This document shows positions 56,728 to 63,277 of a DNA stretch of 64,000 nucleotides, piece by piece. The notes under the pieces were generated by a model. The model saw nothing but the letters and a program-made list of their open reading frames with translations. It did no database searches and was not told where the DNA came from. The position numbers were made by a program, and so were the translations under genes. The DNA lies in the IMG/VR virus record IMGVR_UViG_3300030104_004631, positions 1-64,000 of that record, one strand, 5' to 3'. Source of the stretch: a virus. Position 1 is the first letter of the stretch; every line of letters begins with the position of its first letter.

Positions 56728-57045
56728 ATGACAGAAGAAGCGATTAAAAAACTCTGCTATACCAAAGCAGAAATAGATGCAATGATTGCTGAAGCCGTTG
56801 AAGAGGCACGGAGAATTGATGAAGCATCTATGGCAAAGCATAACCGAGAAGCAACTATCATTAGTATGATACTTGGTTTTACTGCACTTGCATTGTTTGT
56901 TGATGGTCTTCTTAGGATACTAGGAATCATTCCACCGTTCATGCACCTTGATGTCAACATCATTGATAAGATTACAGACAGAGTTGAGACTGATGTTATA
57001 GATAAGATTAGACAAGTTCCAATCAAGAAATTACTTAATCGATGA
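56728..57045 (+). CDS. 105-aa single-pass membrane protein
   Basis: Residues about 12-42 form an acidic helix (K-A-E-I-D-A-M-I-A-E-A-V-E-E-A-R-R). Residues about 44-68 form one strongly hydrophobic segment interrupted by D59, and residues 70-105 are a polar tail. The upstream GAGAGG at 56718-56723 is a plausible ribosome site. The gene overlaps a lipoprotein gene by 4 nt (ATGA), so the two are probably made together and may act together at the envelope. The function is unknown. Confidence 0.6.
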   Translation: MTEEAIKKLCYTKAEIDAMIAEAVEEARRIDEASMAKHNREATIISMILGFTALALFVDGLLRILGIIPPFMHLDVNIIDKITDRVETDVIDKIRQVPIKKLLNR

Positions 57046-57248
57046 AAAAACTATTGCTCCTTACACCCCTTCTCTTAATGGGGTGTGGACTAGGAATGAA
57101 TAATGGAGGTGGAGGCAGTGGATATGGTCTAGATGCATACTCCTTCATGAATACAGGTAGTGCAGACTCATACACTTGCGAAGAAGCAGGTGAAAATGCA
57201 GCAGCATACTATGCTACTGGTGAACATCCTAACTTAGCAGATTGTTAA
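57042..57248 (+). CDS. 68-aa predicted lipoprotein
   Basis: The N-terminus has the classical lipoprotein signal: M-K-K, a Leu-rich core, and the lipobox L-M-G-C with C15 as the lipid-modified residue. The mature part is about 54 residues, starts with a Gly-rich linker and contains two further cysteines (in Y-T-C-E-E and as the final residue), which could form a disulfide. It should be anchored in a host envelope membrane. Phage lipoproteins act as outer-membrane spanins or superinfection-exclusion factors; the sequence does not decide. The coding start contains a 7-bp hairpin. It overlaps purM by one base. Confidence 0.65.
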   Translation: MKKLLLLTPLLLMGCGLGMNNGGGGSGYGLDAYSFMNTGSADSYTCEEAGENAAAYYATGEHPNLADC

Positions 57249-58147
57249 TGAAATATAATGTAGATATTGATGCAGGTAATGCTTTCGTTGAAAGATTAAA
57301 AACAAAAGCCCCTTACATTGGTGGATTTAATGGTATGATAAAGGTTCCTGTAGGATATGAGGAACCTCTTTTAGTATCTGGTGCTGATGGTGTTGGCACT
57401 AAAATTAATATTTGTAAGATATCAAGAGACTGGAAAACTATAGGTATTGACCTTGTTGCCATGTGTGTCAACGATGTTATTACATGTGGTGCTAGACCAT
57501 TATACTTTCTAGATTATATTTCTACTGGTAAGTTAACTCCTATTGTGGATGATATAATAGAAGGTATTCTTAAGGGATGTAATATAGCAGCTATAGATCT
57601 TTTAGGTGGAGAGACTGCTGAACATCCTAGACATGCACCTCCAAAAGCATATGGTGATGATATCGATCTTGCTGGTTTTTGTACTGGTATTATTGATAAG
57701 GGTGAAGTTATAGATGGTAAACTTATTAAAAAAGGAGATAAAATTATTGGTTTACCTAGTAGTGGTATTCATAGTAATGGATATAGTTTAATTAATGAAA
57801 TGTTATGGAGACATAAGATATCATGGGCAGATACTCCTGAGTTACTTACTCCCACTACAATCTATGCAAGACAAGTAGAAATATTATTACAAGAGTATCC
57901 TATAGTAGGTATGGCACATATCACTGGTGGTGGACTAGAAGAAAATGTATCTAGGGTTATTCCTAAAGGATTAAAAGCACATATAGATTGGACTTCTTGG
58001 GAAAGACCAGAGATCTTTAATAAGATAAAACAAGCAGGTGAAATAGAAGAGGAAGAAATGAGAAGAGTATTCAATTGTGGTATTGGTTATGCTATAATAG
58101 TTCCACCTGATATTGATTATGGTCTTCAAATAGGAGAGATAGTGTGA
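57248..58147 (+). CDS. purM: Phosphoribosylaminoimidazole (AIR) synthetase PurM, shortened
   Basis: PurM converts FGAM to AIR with ATP in purine synthesis. V-D-I-D-A-G-N-A near residues 4-11, L-V-S-G-A-D-G-V-G-T-K, G-I-D-L-V-A-M-C-V-N-D, F-L-D-Y, G-G-E-T-A-E and S-S-G-I-H-S-N-G-Y-S-L all match bacterial PurM. ATG 57248 is preferred over TTG 57242 because it fits the N-terminus and the TAATG overlap. With 299 aa it is about 45 shorter than E. coli PurM (345): the N-terminus lacks about 12 residues, and after F-N-C-G-I-G-Y the C-terminus is shortened to end in I-G-E-I-V. purM is a common cyanophage metabolic gene thought to raise nucleotide supply. Confidence 0.93.
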   Translation: MKYNVDIDAGNAFVERLKTKAPYIGGFNGMIKVPVGYEEPLLVSGADGVGTKINICKISRDWKTIGIDLVAMCVNDVITCGARPLYFLDYISTGKLTPIVDDIIEGILKGCNIAAIDLLGGETAEHPRHAPPKAYGDDIDLAGFCTGIIDKGEVIDGKLIKKGDKIIGLPSSGIHSNGYSLINEMLWRHKISWADTPELLTPTTIYARQVEILLQEYPIVGMAHITGGGLEENVSRVIPKGLKAHIDWTSWERPEIFNKIKQAGEIEEEEMRRVFNCGIGYAIIVPPDIDYGLQIGEIV

Positions 58148-58178
58148 ACAAATATATAAAGTATGGAAAGTATTTAAA

Positions 58179-59309
58179 ATGAAAAAACTAGCAATTGTTG
58201 GAGCTGGTAATGCTGGATGTATATCAGCATTACATTTTAAACAACATGAACCAGATTTAGAAATTGATTTATATCATGACTCTGATCATCATCCTATTGA
58301 AAGAGTAGGACAAGGGACGACTATCCCTGTAGCAAAATTATTATCTCAGTCTTTAGACTGTACTTGGTATGATAATCCTATTGAAGCCACGTTGAAGGCA
58401 GGAATTTTATATAGGAATTGGGGAAAAATACATGATTGCCCTACCGAGCGTAGGCATGATGCATTCTTTCATGATTTCTACACTATGGATCAAGTAAGTA
58501 TGCATTACACACCAAAAAAATTAAGTGATGCTGTTTTATCTAGTAAGAAATTTAATGTTATAGAAAAAGAAATAAACGATCCCGAAGCAGAAATTGATTC
58601 TGATTTTATTATTGATTGTAGAGGTAAAAAATCTAGGGACAAAGAGAATCAAACCTATTTGTATAATCCCATCGATTCTGTTTTACTTGGAAGTGTTACA
58701 GATGATTGTAATGTTAATATTCTTAACTACACTGATAAGATCCAAATGCAATTTACTGAGGCATGTGCAACGCCTAACGGTTGGACTTTTATCGTTCCCA
58801 CTCAGAATAAAATAAGCCTTGGTTATCTTTATAATTCAACTATAACTACTAAAGAAGAAGCAACAAGAGACTTTAAAGATCGTTTTGGTGTAGAAGAAGT
58901 AGAACATGCAATGAAGTTTGATAACTACTGTTCTCTTAAACCATTTGTCGGTGAACGTACATTATTGAATGGTAATCAATGTGCATTTATTGAACCTTTA
59001 GAAGCTACTGCAACAGGGTTATATCTTTGGATTGCAAGGGTTGGTTATGATCGCTTTATTAATAAGAGACCTACTGATGAGTGTATAGAACTTATTCATA
59101 GAGAAGTTGATTCAATTGCCAATTTTGTTCTCTGGCATTATAAAACAGGTTCACCATTTGATAGTCGATTCTGGGATTACTGTACTACTATTCCTTTTAC
59201 ACCAATTCAAGAACCTATTGGTGATGAAAGGTATGGGCAATGGGGTAGAAAATCTTTTGATAATTGGAGATATAACACTGGTGGAGAGATAATAGAAAAT
59301 GCATCCTAA
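58179..59309 (+). CDS. Tryptophan halogenase-like flavoprotein
   Basis: The 376-aa protein starts with an FAD-binding A-I-V-G-A-G-N-A-G motif (residues 5-13). It then has E-R-V-G-Q-G-T-T-I-P, like the V-G-E-A-T-I-P segment of PrnA-type flavin-dependent halogenases, and A-T-L-K-A-G-I-L-Y-R-N-W, where halogenases have their catalytic Lys. The W-x-W-x-I-P signature is degenerate (G-W-T-F-I-V-P) and the protein is about 160 residues shorter than PrnA. Related genes are frequent in cyanophages, usually annotated tryptophan halogenase; substrate and activity are unknown. It follows purM after 31 nt and overlaps the next gene by 11 nt. Confidence 0.8.
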   Translation: MKKLAIVGAGNAGCISALHFKQHEPDLEIDLYHDSDHHPIERVGQGTTIPVAKLLSQSLDCTWYDNPIEATLKAGILYRNWGKIHDCPTERRHDAFFHDFYTMDQVSMHYTPKKLSDAVLSSKKFNVIEKEINDPEAEIDSDFIIDCRGKKSRDKENQTYLYNPIDSVLLGSVTDDCNVNILNYTDKIQMQFTEACATPNGWTFIVPTQNKISLGYLYNSTITTKEEATRDFKDRFGVEEVEHAMKFDNYCSLKPFVGERTLLNGNQCAFIEPLEATATGLYLWIARVGYDRFINKRPTDECIELIHREVDSIANFVLWHYKTGSPFDSRFWDYCTTIPFTPIQEPIGDERYGQWGRKSFDNWRYNTGGEIIENAS

Positions 59310-59595
59310 AGGTTACACTCAGGAGATGATCAAGGAAATGCTAGGCACTGCTTGGTTGGATAAAGATAATATACCTGAGTCTGGTAATCAGATTAGAAGA
59401 AGAAAGGGTAATGAGATGAGAGCAGGGTTGAGACCTTATCCCAAGTACCCATCAAAGGAGTCAAGGATAGCAGACACTTCAGGTAAGTTTGATGAGAATG
59501 GACAATATGTTTACCCTGAAGGTAGTGGATTTAATTGGATGGAAAAGATCGATCCTAATTCTCCTTGGAATTGTACAGGTGGTAAAGTGTCGTAG
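59299..59595 (+). CDS. Hypothetical 98-aa protein
   Basis: The family is not recognised. The N-terminus is a short helix (Y-T-Q-E-M-I-K-E-M-L-G). The middle is basic (I-R-R-R-K-G-N-E-M-R), followed by a run of aromatic and Pro/Gly residues (L-R-P-Y-P-K-Y-P-S-K). It overlaps the halogenase gene by 11 nt and is the last gene before a promoter region, so it is part of the purM-halogenase transcription unit. Confidence 0.55.
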   Translation: MHPKGYTQEMIKEMLGTAWLDKDNIPESGNQIRRRKGNEMRAGLRPYPKYPSKESRIADTSGKFDENGQYVYPEGSGFNWMEKIDPNSPWNCTGGKVS

Positions 59596-59608
59596 AATAC
59601 ACACACAA

Positions 59609-59641
59609 TTGCGTAATAATACTTACGTGCTATAATAAATA
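59609..59641 (+). promoter_or_regulatory. Composite early/late promoter
   Basis: TTGCGT (59609-59614), a 16-nt spacer and a perfect TATAAT (59631-59636) form a host sigma70-type promoter as used by T4-like phage early genes. AATAAATA (59634-59641) overlaps the TATAAT and matches the late NATAAATA box. It lies 24 nt before the ATG at 59665. Either or both could be active. Confidence 0.6.
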
Positions 59642-59664
59642 CTAATAGTTGGGATTGAAAAATC

Positions 59665-59868
59665 ATGCCCCTTTCACACTATACCATAGGGTATCACGAT
59701 GCAGAACAGCATCATCACGAAATATGCGAGTACGCTACACACTCGTATGAAGCAATTAAAGACGCAATAGAGGATGTTCCGTTTCTACGGGAGCATCCTT
59801 CTTTTGTTGATAGATGTACTAATGAATCAGGATTAGACTGGTTACGTTCACAAGGATCAATGGTATGA
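59665..59868 (+). CDS. Hypothetical 67-aa protein
   Basis: The protein begins MPLSHYTIGYHDAEQHHHE and contains I-C-E-Y-A-T-H-S-Y-E-A-I-K-D-A-I-E-D-V-P, with a high His and acidic content. It has no membrane segment. I cannot name a family. It is the first gene after the composite promoter and overlaps the next by 4 nt (ATGA), so it probably leads a small early unit that includes two membrane peptides and the SNase gene. Confidence 0.6.
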   Translation: MPLSHYTIGYHDAEQHHHEICEYATHSYEAIKDAIEDVPFLREHPSFVDRCTNESGLDWLRSQGSMV

Positions 59869-59978
59869 CTTCTATTACTAAAAATAAGCATGAGATCATG
59901 TGGTGGATGAGTAGACTCACCATCATGGGTGTCTCTTTATCACTGGCAATAACACTCGCTTCAACTGCTTGGGTCTAA
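59865..59978 (+). CDS. 37-aa single-pass membrane peptide
   Basis: It starts in an ATGA overlap with the previous stop. After a polar start (MTSITKNKHEI), residues about 17-36 form one hydrophobic segment ending A-S-T-A-W-V. Position and coupling support it as a real gene although it is very short. Role unknown; small phage membrane peptides often alter the host envelope. Confidence 0.5.
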   Translation: MTSITKNKHEIMWWMSRLTIMGVSLSLAITLASTAWV

Positions 59979-59979
59979 A

Positions 59980-60153
59980 ATGGTTGTTTGGGGTGTGATC
60001 TGGATGGTTGCAATCCTTCTCATAATAGTAAGTTGGTATATTTACTATATACTTCGTATGTCTTATGCGGAGATGAATGATGGGCAGGATGACACCCCCA
60101 AGTCGGAAGAGTTGTTACAACTTCCGAGTGATAAAGATAGTCAAGGTGCTTGA
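59980..60153 (+). CDS. 57-aa membrane protein overlapping the nuclease gene
   Basis: It begins 1 nt after the previous stop (TAAAATG). Residues about 3-25 are a hydrophobic transmembrane segment (V-W-G-V-I-W-M-V-A-I-L-L), followed by an acidic cytoplasmic-type tail rich in Asp, Glu and Ser. Its last 77 nt overlap the 5' part of the SNase gene in another frame, which is unusual for this window. Confidence 0.5.
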   Translation: MVVWGVIWMVAILLIIVSWYIYYILRMSYAEMNDGQDDTPKSEELLQLPSDKDSQGA

Positions 60154-60544
60154 TGGTGACACTATTGATGTTACTATCGATCTCGGTTTTGATCTATACA
60201 AGAAAGAAAGAGTTAGAATTGCAGGAGTTGATACGCCAGAGAAGAGAACAAGAGATCTTGAAGAGAAAGCATTGGGAATAGATGCTACTAACTGGTTGAA
60301 AGAAAAACTTACTGAGACTATTAAAGGTGATGAGGAACTCACTATTAGAACTGAACTTAAGGGTGGCGTTGGGAAGTATGGTAGGCTTCTTGGTTGGCTC
60401 TACGTTGGCGAATCTAATATTTCACTAAATGAACTTATGATTGAGGAAGGTTATGCTTGGGAATATGATGGCGGCACTAAACAGAAGAATTTTGAGGAGC
60501 TACGTGAAATTAGGAGACACTTTGGGACTCTGGTCGAGTCTTGA
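60077..60544 (+). CDS. Micrococcal nuclease (SNase/thermonuclease) homologue
   Basis: The 155-aa protein has the SNase fold signature: V-L-D-G-D-T-I-D-V, then V-R-I-A-G-V-D-T-P-E with R47, D52, T53 and E55 matching catalytic R35, D40, T41 and E43 of staphylococcal nuclease, and G-K-Y-G-R-L-L-G with R103 matching R87. SNases cleave DNA or RNA using Ca2+. No signal peptide is present, so it would act inside the cell, for example in host DNA degradation. Starts at 60077, 60080 and 60089 are all possible; GGAG at 60069-60072 favours 60080 or 60077. It overlaps the membrane gene upstream. Confidence 0.85.
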   Translation: MMGRMTPPSRKSCYNFRVIKIVKVLDGDTIDVTIDLGFDLYKKERVRIAGVDTPEKRTRDLEEKALGIDATNWLKEKLTETIKGDEELTIRTELKGGVGKYGRLLGWLYVGESNISLNELMIEEGYAWEYDGGTKQKNFEELREIRRHFGTLVES

Positions 60545-60633
60545 TCAAGTAACCCTAAATACAAAAGGAGTGACCACCAGACGTTTATATGCTGAGTGGA
60601 CTATCCCAATTGAAGAATATGAAAATGAATAAA

Positions 60634-60897
60634 ATGCGAGAACAACTTATTAGAGCACTACTAGCACATGCACAAGGAGATATCCAAAAGCATGTAGCAA
60701 ATGTAGAAGTCTACCTCACTAACCCTGCAGGTATTGGAGAACATTCTGATATCACAGAAGCAATTGAAACTGAATTAAATATCATTGCTAAGTATCAGGA
60801 TCAAGTAGATGTGATAAACAAATATTTCAAACAAAAGAATTCTCCTGCTACACCAGATTACTCTCAATACAAATCTCAAGAATACAGACCAGAATAA
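60634..60897 (+). CDS. Hypothetical 87-aa helical protein
   Basis: An in-frame ATG at 60589 and others at 60619 and 60625 exist, but MREQLIRALLAHAQGDI from ATG 60634 is preferred because the folded-looking part begins there. Residues 1-30 and 50-70 are amphipathic helices, separated by V-Y-L-T-N-P-A-G-I-G-E-H. The composition resembles a small cyanophage-conserved protein family whose function I do not know. The stop is followed directly by the next ATG. Confidence 0.6.
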   Translation: MREQLIRALLAHAQGDIQKHVANVEVYLTNPAGIGEHSDITEAIETELNIIAKYQDQVDVINKYFKQKNSPATPDYSQYKSQEYRPE

Positions 60898-61563
60898 ATG
60901 AGGACGACAATTCATTATGTTAACGCTCAACATAAGAGATTTGATGATTCGTTAGTGCGACAAAGTGATTTAGATGATGATCGTTTTGTCTATAGTCAAT
61001 GTCCAGTTTATAATCATAAATCTAATAGAGTTTTTATAGGAACTTCTCCTATTGATTTTGAACTTGAAATAGATAGAACTCAGAATATTATTAGATGTTC
61101 TGATGATACTTTGATAGAGGGTGATGATGAACACTTCAACTCACCACGACCAGTTGTTCAATTAACGTTTCCAAGATTTTTATTTTGGACACACGATGAT
61201 GATGTTTGGTTGGAATTTAATGATCATCCAATGACATCATTAAGGAATAATTTTATTGCTCTAGGTGGGTGGTTTAATTTATCTAATTGGTCAAGAAATT
61301 CGAGTCTGGCTATTACTCTTGTTGATGAGAGAAAACCTGTTATAATAAAGAAAGGGGATCCTCTTTTTAGAGTGTCGTTTTATCCTTCTGATTTAAATAA
61401 GCAAATTAATTTATCACAAGAAAAAGATCCAACTAAAATAGATTATGCTTGGGATGAATATATAAAGAAACAACATATAGGTCAACAAGATAAAACTTGG
61501 AAACCTAAATTATTTTCAGAAACTGGTGAAAGTAAATGTCCTTTTAGTTTTTTATTTAAATGA
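60898..61563 (+). CDS. Hypothetical 221-aa protein
   Basis: The ATG follows immediately on the previous TAA. The protein is beta-rich with many aromatic and acidic residues. A conserved-looking centre carries F-P-R-F-L-F-W-T-H-D-D-D-V-W-L-E-F near residues 91-107 and G-G-W-F-N-L-S-N-W-S-R near 123-133, then a V-I-I-K-K-G-D-P-L-F-R-V strand, suggesting a jelly-roll or cupin-like fold. A C-P-F motif is near the end. I do not assign a function. It overlaps gp17 by 4 nt (ATGA), so it is expressed with the terminase. Confidence 0.55.
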   Translation: MRTTIHYVNAQHKRFDDSLVRQSDLDDDRFVYSQCPVYNHKSNRVFIGTSPIDFELEIDRTQNIIRCSDDTLIEGDDEHFNSPRPVVQLTFPRFLFWTHDDDVWLEFNDHPMTSLRNNFIALGGWFNLSNWSRNSSLAITLVDERKPVIIKKGDPLFRVSFYPSDLNKQINLSQEKDPTKIDYAWDEYIKKQHIGQQDKTWKPKLFSETGESKCPFSFLFK

Positions 61564-63212
61564 GCACAAATCAGGAACAGTATCTTGGTAATCCTAATTT
61601 AAAGAAAGCGAACGTTGCCACAAATTTTACTCCTGATGAAGTTCAAGAGTATATTAAATGTTCTGAGGATCCAGTATATTTTATTCAAACTTATATCAAG
61701 ATTGTTTCTCTTGATAGGGGTTTGATTCCATTTGCCATGTATGATTTTCAATCAGAAATGGTTGAGAAATTTCATGACAATAGATTCAACATAGCAAAGT
61801 TGCCTCGTCAGACTGGTAAATCGACTATCGTTACTTCATATCTGCTTTGGTATGTTCTTTTTAAAGCGAATGTCAATGTCGCAATTCTAGCAAACAAAGC
61901 AGCAACTTCTCGTGAGATGCTGCAACGACTACAATTATCTTATGAAAACCTCCCAAAGTGGCTCCAGCAAGGAATCCTCCAATGGAACCGAGGCAGTCTG
62001 GAATTGGAGAATGGAAGTAAAATCATGGCTGCTTCTACTTCGTCTAGTGCTGTGCGGGGTATGTCGTTTAATGTTATATTTCTGGACGAATTCGCTTTCG
62101 TTCCGAATCATATCGCTGATCAGTTCTTTAGTTCTGTATATCCTACTATCTCATCTGGTAAATCTACCAAGGTTATCATCATTAGTACACCTCATGGGAT
62201 GAACATGTTCTACAAACTCTGGCATGATGCGGAGAGAGGTAAGAACGAATACATCCCAACTGAGGTTCATTGGTCTGCTGTTCCTGGTAGAGATGCAGCA
62301 TGGAAAGATCAAACTATTGCTAACACGTCAGAGCAACAGTTTAAAGTTGAGTTTGAGTGTGAGTTTCTAGGATCTGTTGACACATTGATCAGTCCTAGTA
62401 AGTTGAGGACTATGCCTTATGAAGATCCTATCATACAAAATAGAGGTCTTGCGGTATATAAACAAGTAGAAGAAGATCATAATTATATTGTAACTGTTGA
62501 CGTTGCTCGTGGTGTAAGTCAAGATTACTCAGCGTTCTGTGTTATTGATACTACAACAGTACCATATGAACTCGTTGCTAAGTATAGAAATAATGATATC
62601 AAACCTATTATCTTCCCTAATGTTATTGTAGATGTAGCGAAAAACTATAATAATGCTTACGTATTATGTGAGGTAAATGATATTGGTGGTCAGGTTGCAG
62701 ATATTATTCAATTTGATCTTGAGTATGAAAATTTACTACAAGTTGCTATGAGAGGAAGGGCAGGACAGCAATTAGGACAGGGATTCTCAGGTAAGAAAAC
62801 TCAACTTGGTGTAAAGATGAGTACTGCTGTCAAAGCAGTTGGTTGTTCTAATCTTAAAGCATTATTAGAAGAAGATAAATTAATAATCAAAGATTATGAT
62901 ACGATTGCAGAACTAACTACATTTATTGTAAAGGGACAATCCTTTGCCGCAGAAGACGGATGTAATGATGACCTAGCAATGTGTCTAGTTATTTTTTCGT
63001 GGATGGCAATGCAAGAATTTTTTAAAGAGTTGCATGACAATGATGTAAGGCAACGTATTTACGATGATCAAAGAGAAAATATTGAACAAGACATGGCTCC
63101 CTTTGGTTTTATATCAGATGGATTAGAGGATGATCATATCATCGATGCTCAAGGAGAAAGATGGGAGATTGCGGAATACGGGGATAAGTCCTACATGTGG
63201 GAGTTTAGGTAA
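61560..63212 (+). CDS. 17: Terminase large subunit gp17
   Basis: The 550-aa protein (T4 gp17: 610 aa) is the packaging motor. The ATPase half has the Walker A P-R-Q-T-G-K-S-T at residues 82-89 (K87), Walker B V-I-F-L-D-E with D176 and E177, and the coupling motif S-T-P-H-G at 209-213. The nuclease half has V-D-V-A-R-G with D314, E371 in C-E-V-N-D, and D470/D471 in N-D-D-L-A, the expected RNase H-like metal site. It translocates DNA into the prohead and cuts headfuls. The C-terminal part is slightly shorter than in T4. A late promoter follows its stop. Confidence 0.95.
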   Translation: MSTNQEQYLGNPNLKKANVATNFTPDEVQEYIKCSEDPVYFIQTYIKIVSLDRGLIPFAMYDFQSEMVEKFHDNRFNIAKLPRQTGKSTIVTSYLLWYVLFKANVNVAILANKAATSREMLQRLQLSYENLPKWLQQGILQWNRGSLELENGSKIMAASTSSSAVRGMSFNVIFLDEFAFVPNHIADQFFSSVYPTISSGKSTKVIIISTPHGMNMFYKLWHDAERGKNEYIPTEVHWSAVPGRDAAWKDQTIANTSEQQFKVEFECEFLGSVDTLISPSKLRTMPYEDPIIQNRGLAVYKQVEEDHNYIVTVDVARGVSQDYSAFCVIDTTTVPYELVAKYRNNDIKPIIFPNVIVDVAKNYNNAYVLCEVNDIGGQVADIIQFDLEYENLLQVAMRGRAGQQLGQGFSGKKTQLGVKMSTAVKAVGCSNLKALLEEDKLIIKDYDTIAELTTFIVKGQSFAAEDGCNDDLAMCLVIFSWMAMQEFFKELHDNDVRQRIYDDQRENIEQDMAPFGFISDGLEDDHIIDAQGERWEIAEYGDKSYMWEFR

Positions 63213-63223
63213 CGTTTCAAAAA

Positions 63224-63231
63224 TATAAATA
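63224..63231 (+). promoter_or_regulatory. Late promoter box (TATAAATA)
   Basis: A perfect late box begins 11 nt after the gp17 stop and lies 46 nt before the gp18 ATG. gp18 is a highly expressed structural gene, so its own late promoter is expected. Confidence 0.75.
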
Positions 63232-63263
63232 ATCTTAGACAACCGATGTTGACATCATTTCCT

Positions 63264-63268
63264 AGGAG
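63264..63268 (+). promoter_or_regulatory. Shine-Dalgarno site of gp18
   Basis: AGGAG lies 9 nt before the ATG at 63278 and defines the sheath gene start. It is one of the best ribosome sites in the window, consistent with high expression. Confidence 0.8.
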
Positions 63269-63277
63269 TATATAAAC

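Noticed and set aside
60555-60561. CTAAATA as a late promoter
   Set aside because: It lacks the full NATAAATA box; an isolated 7-mer in AT-rich DNA is weak evidence.
60570-60632. A possible 20-codon gene from GTG 60570 after AAAAGGAG
   Set aside because: The peptide looks protein-like and is followed at once by the ATG at 60634, but the ribosome-site sequence overlaps the GTG itself and leaves no spacer, so I cannot support it as a gene.
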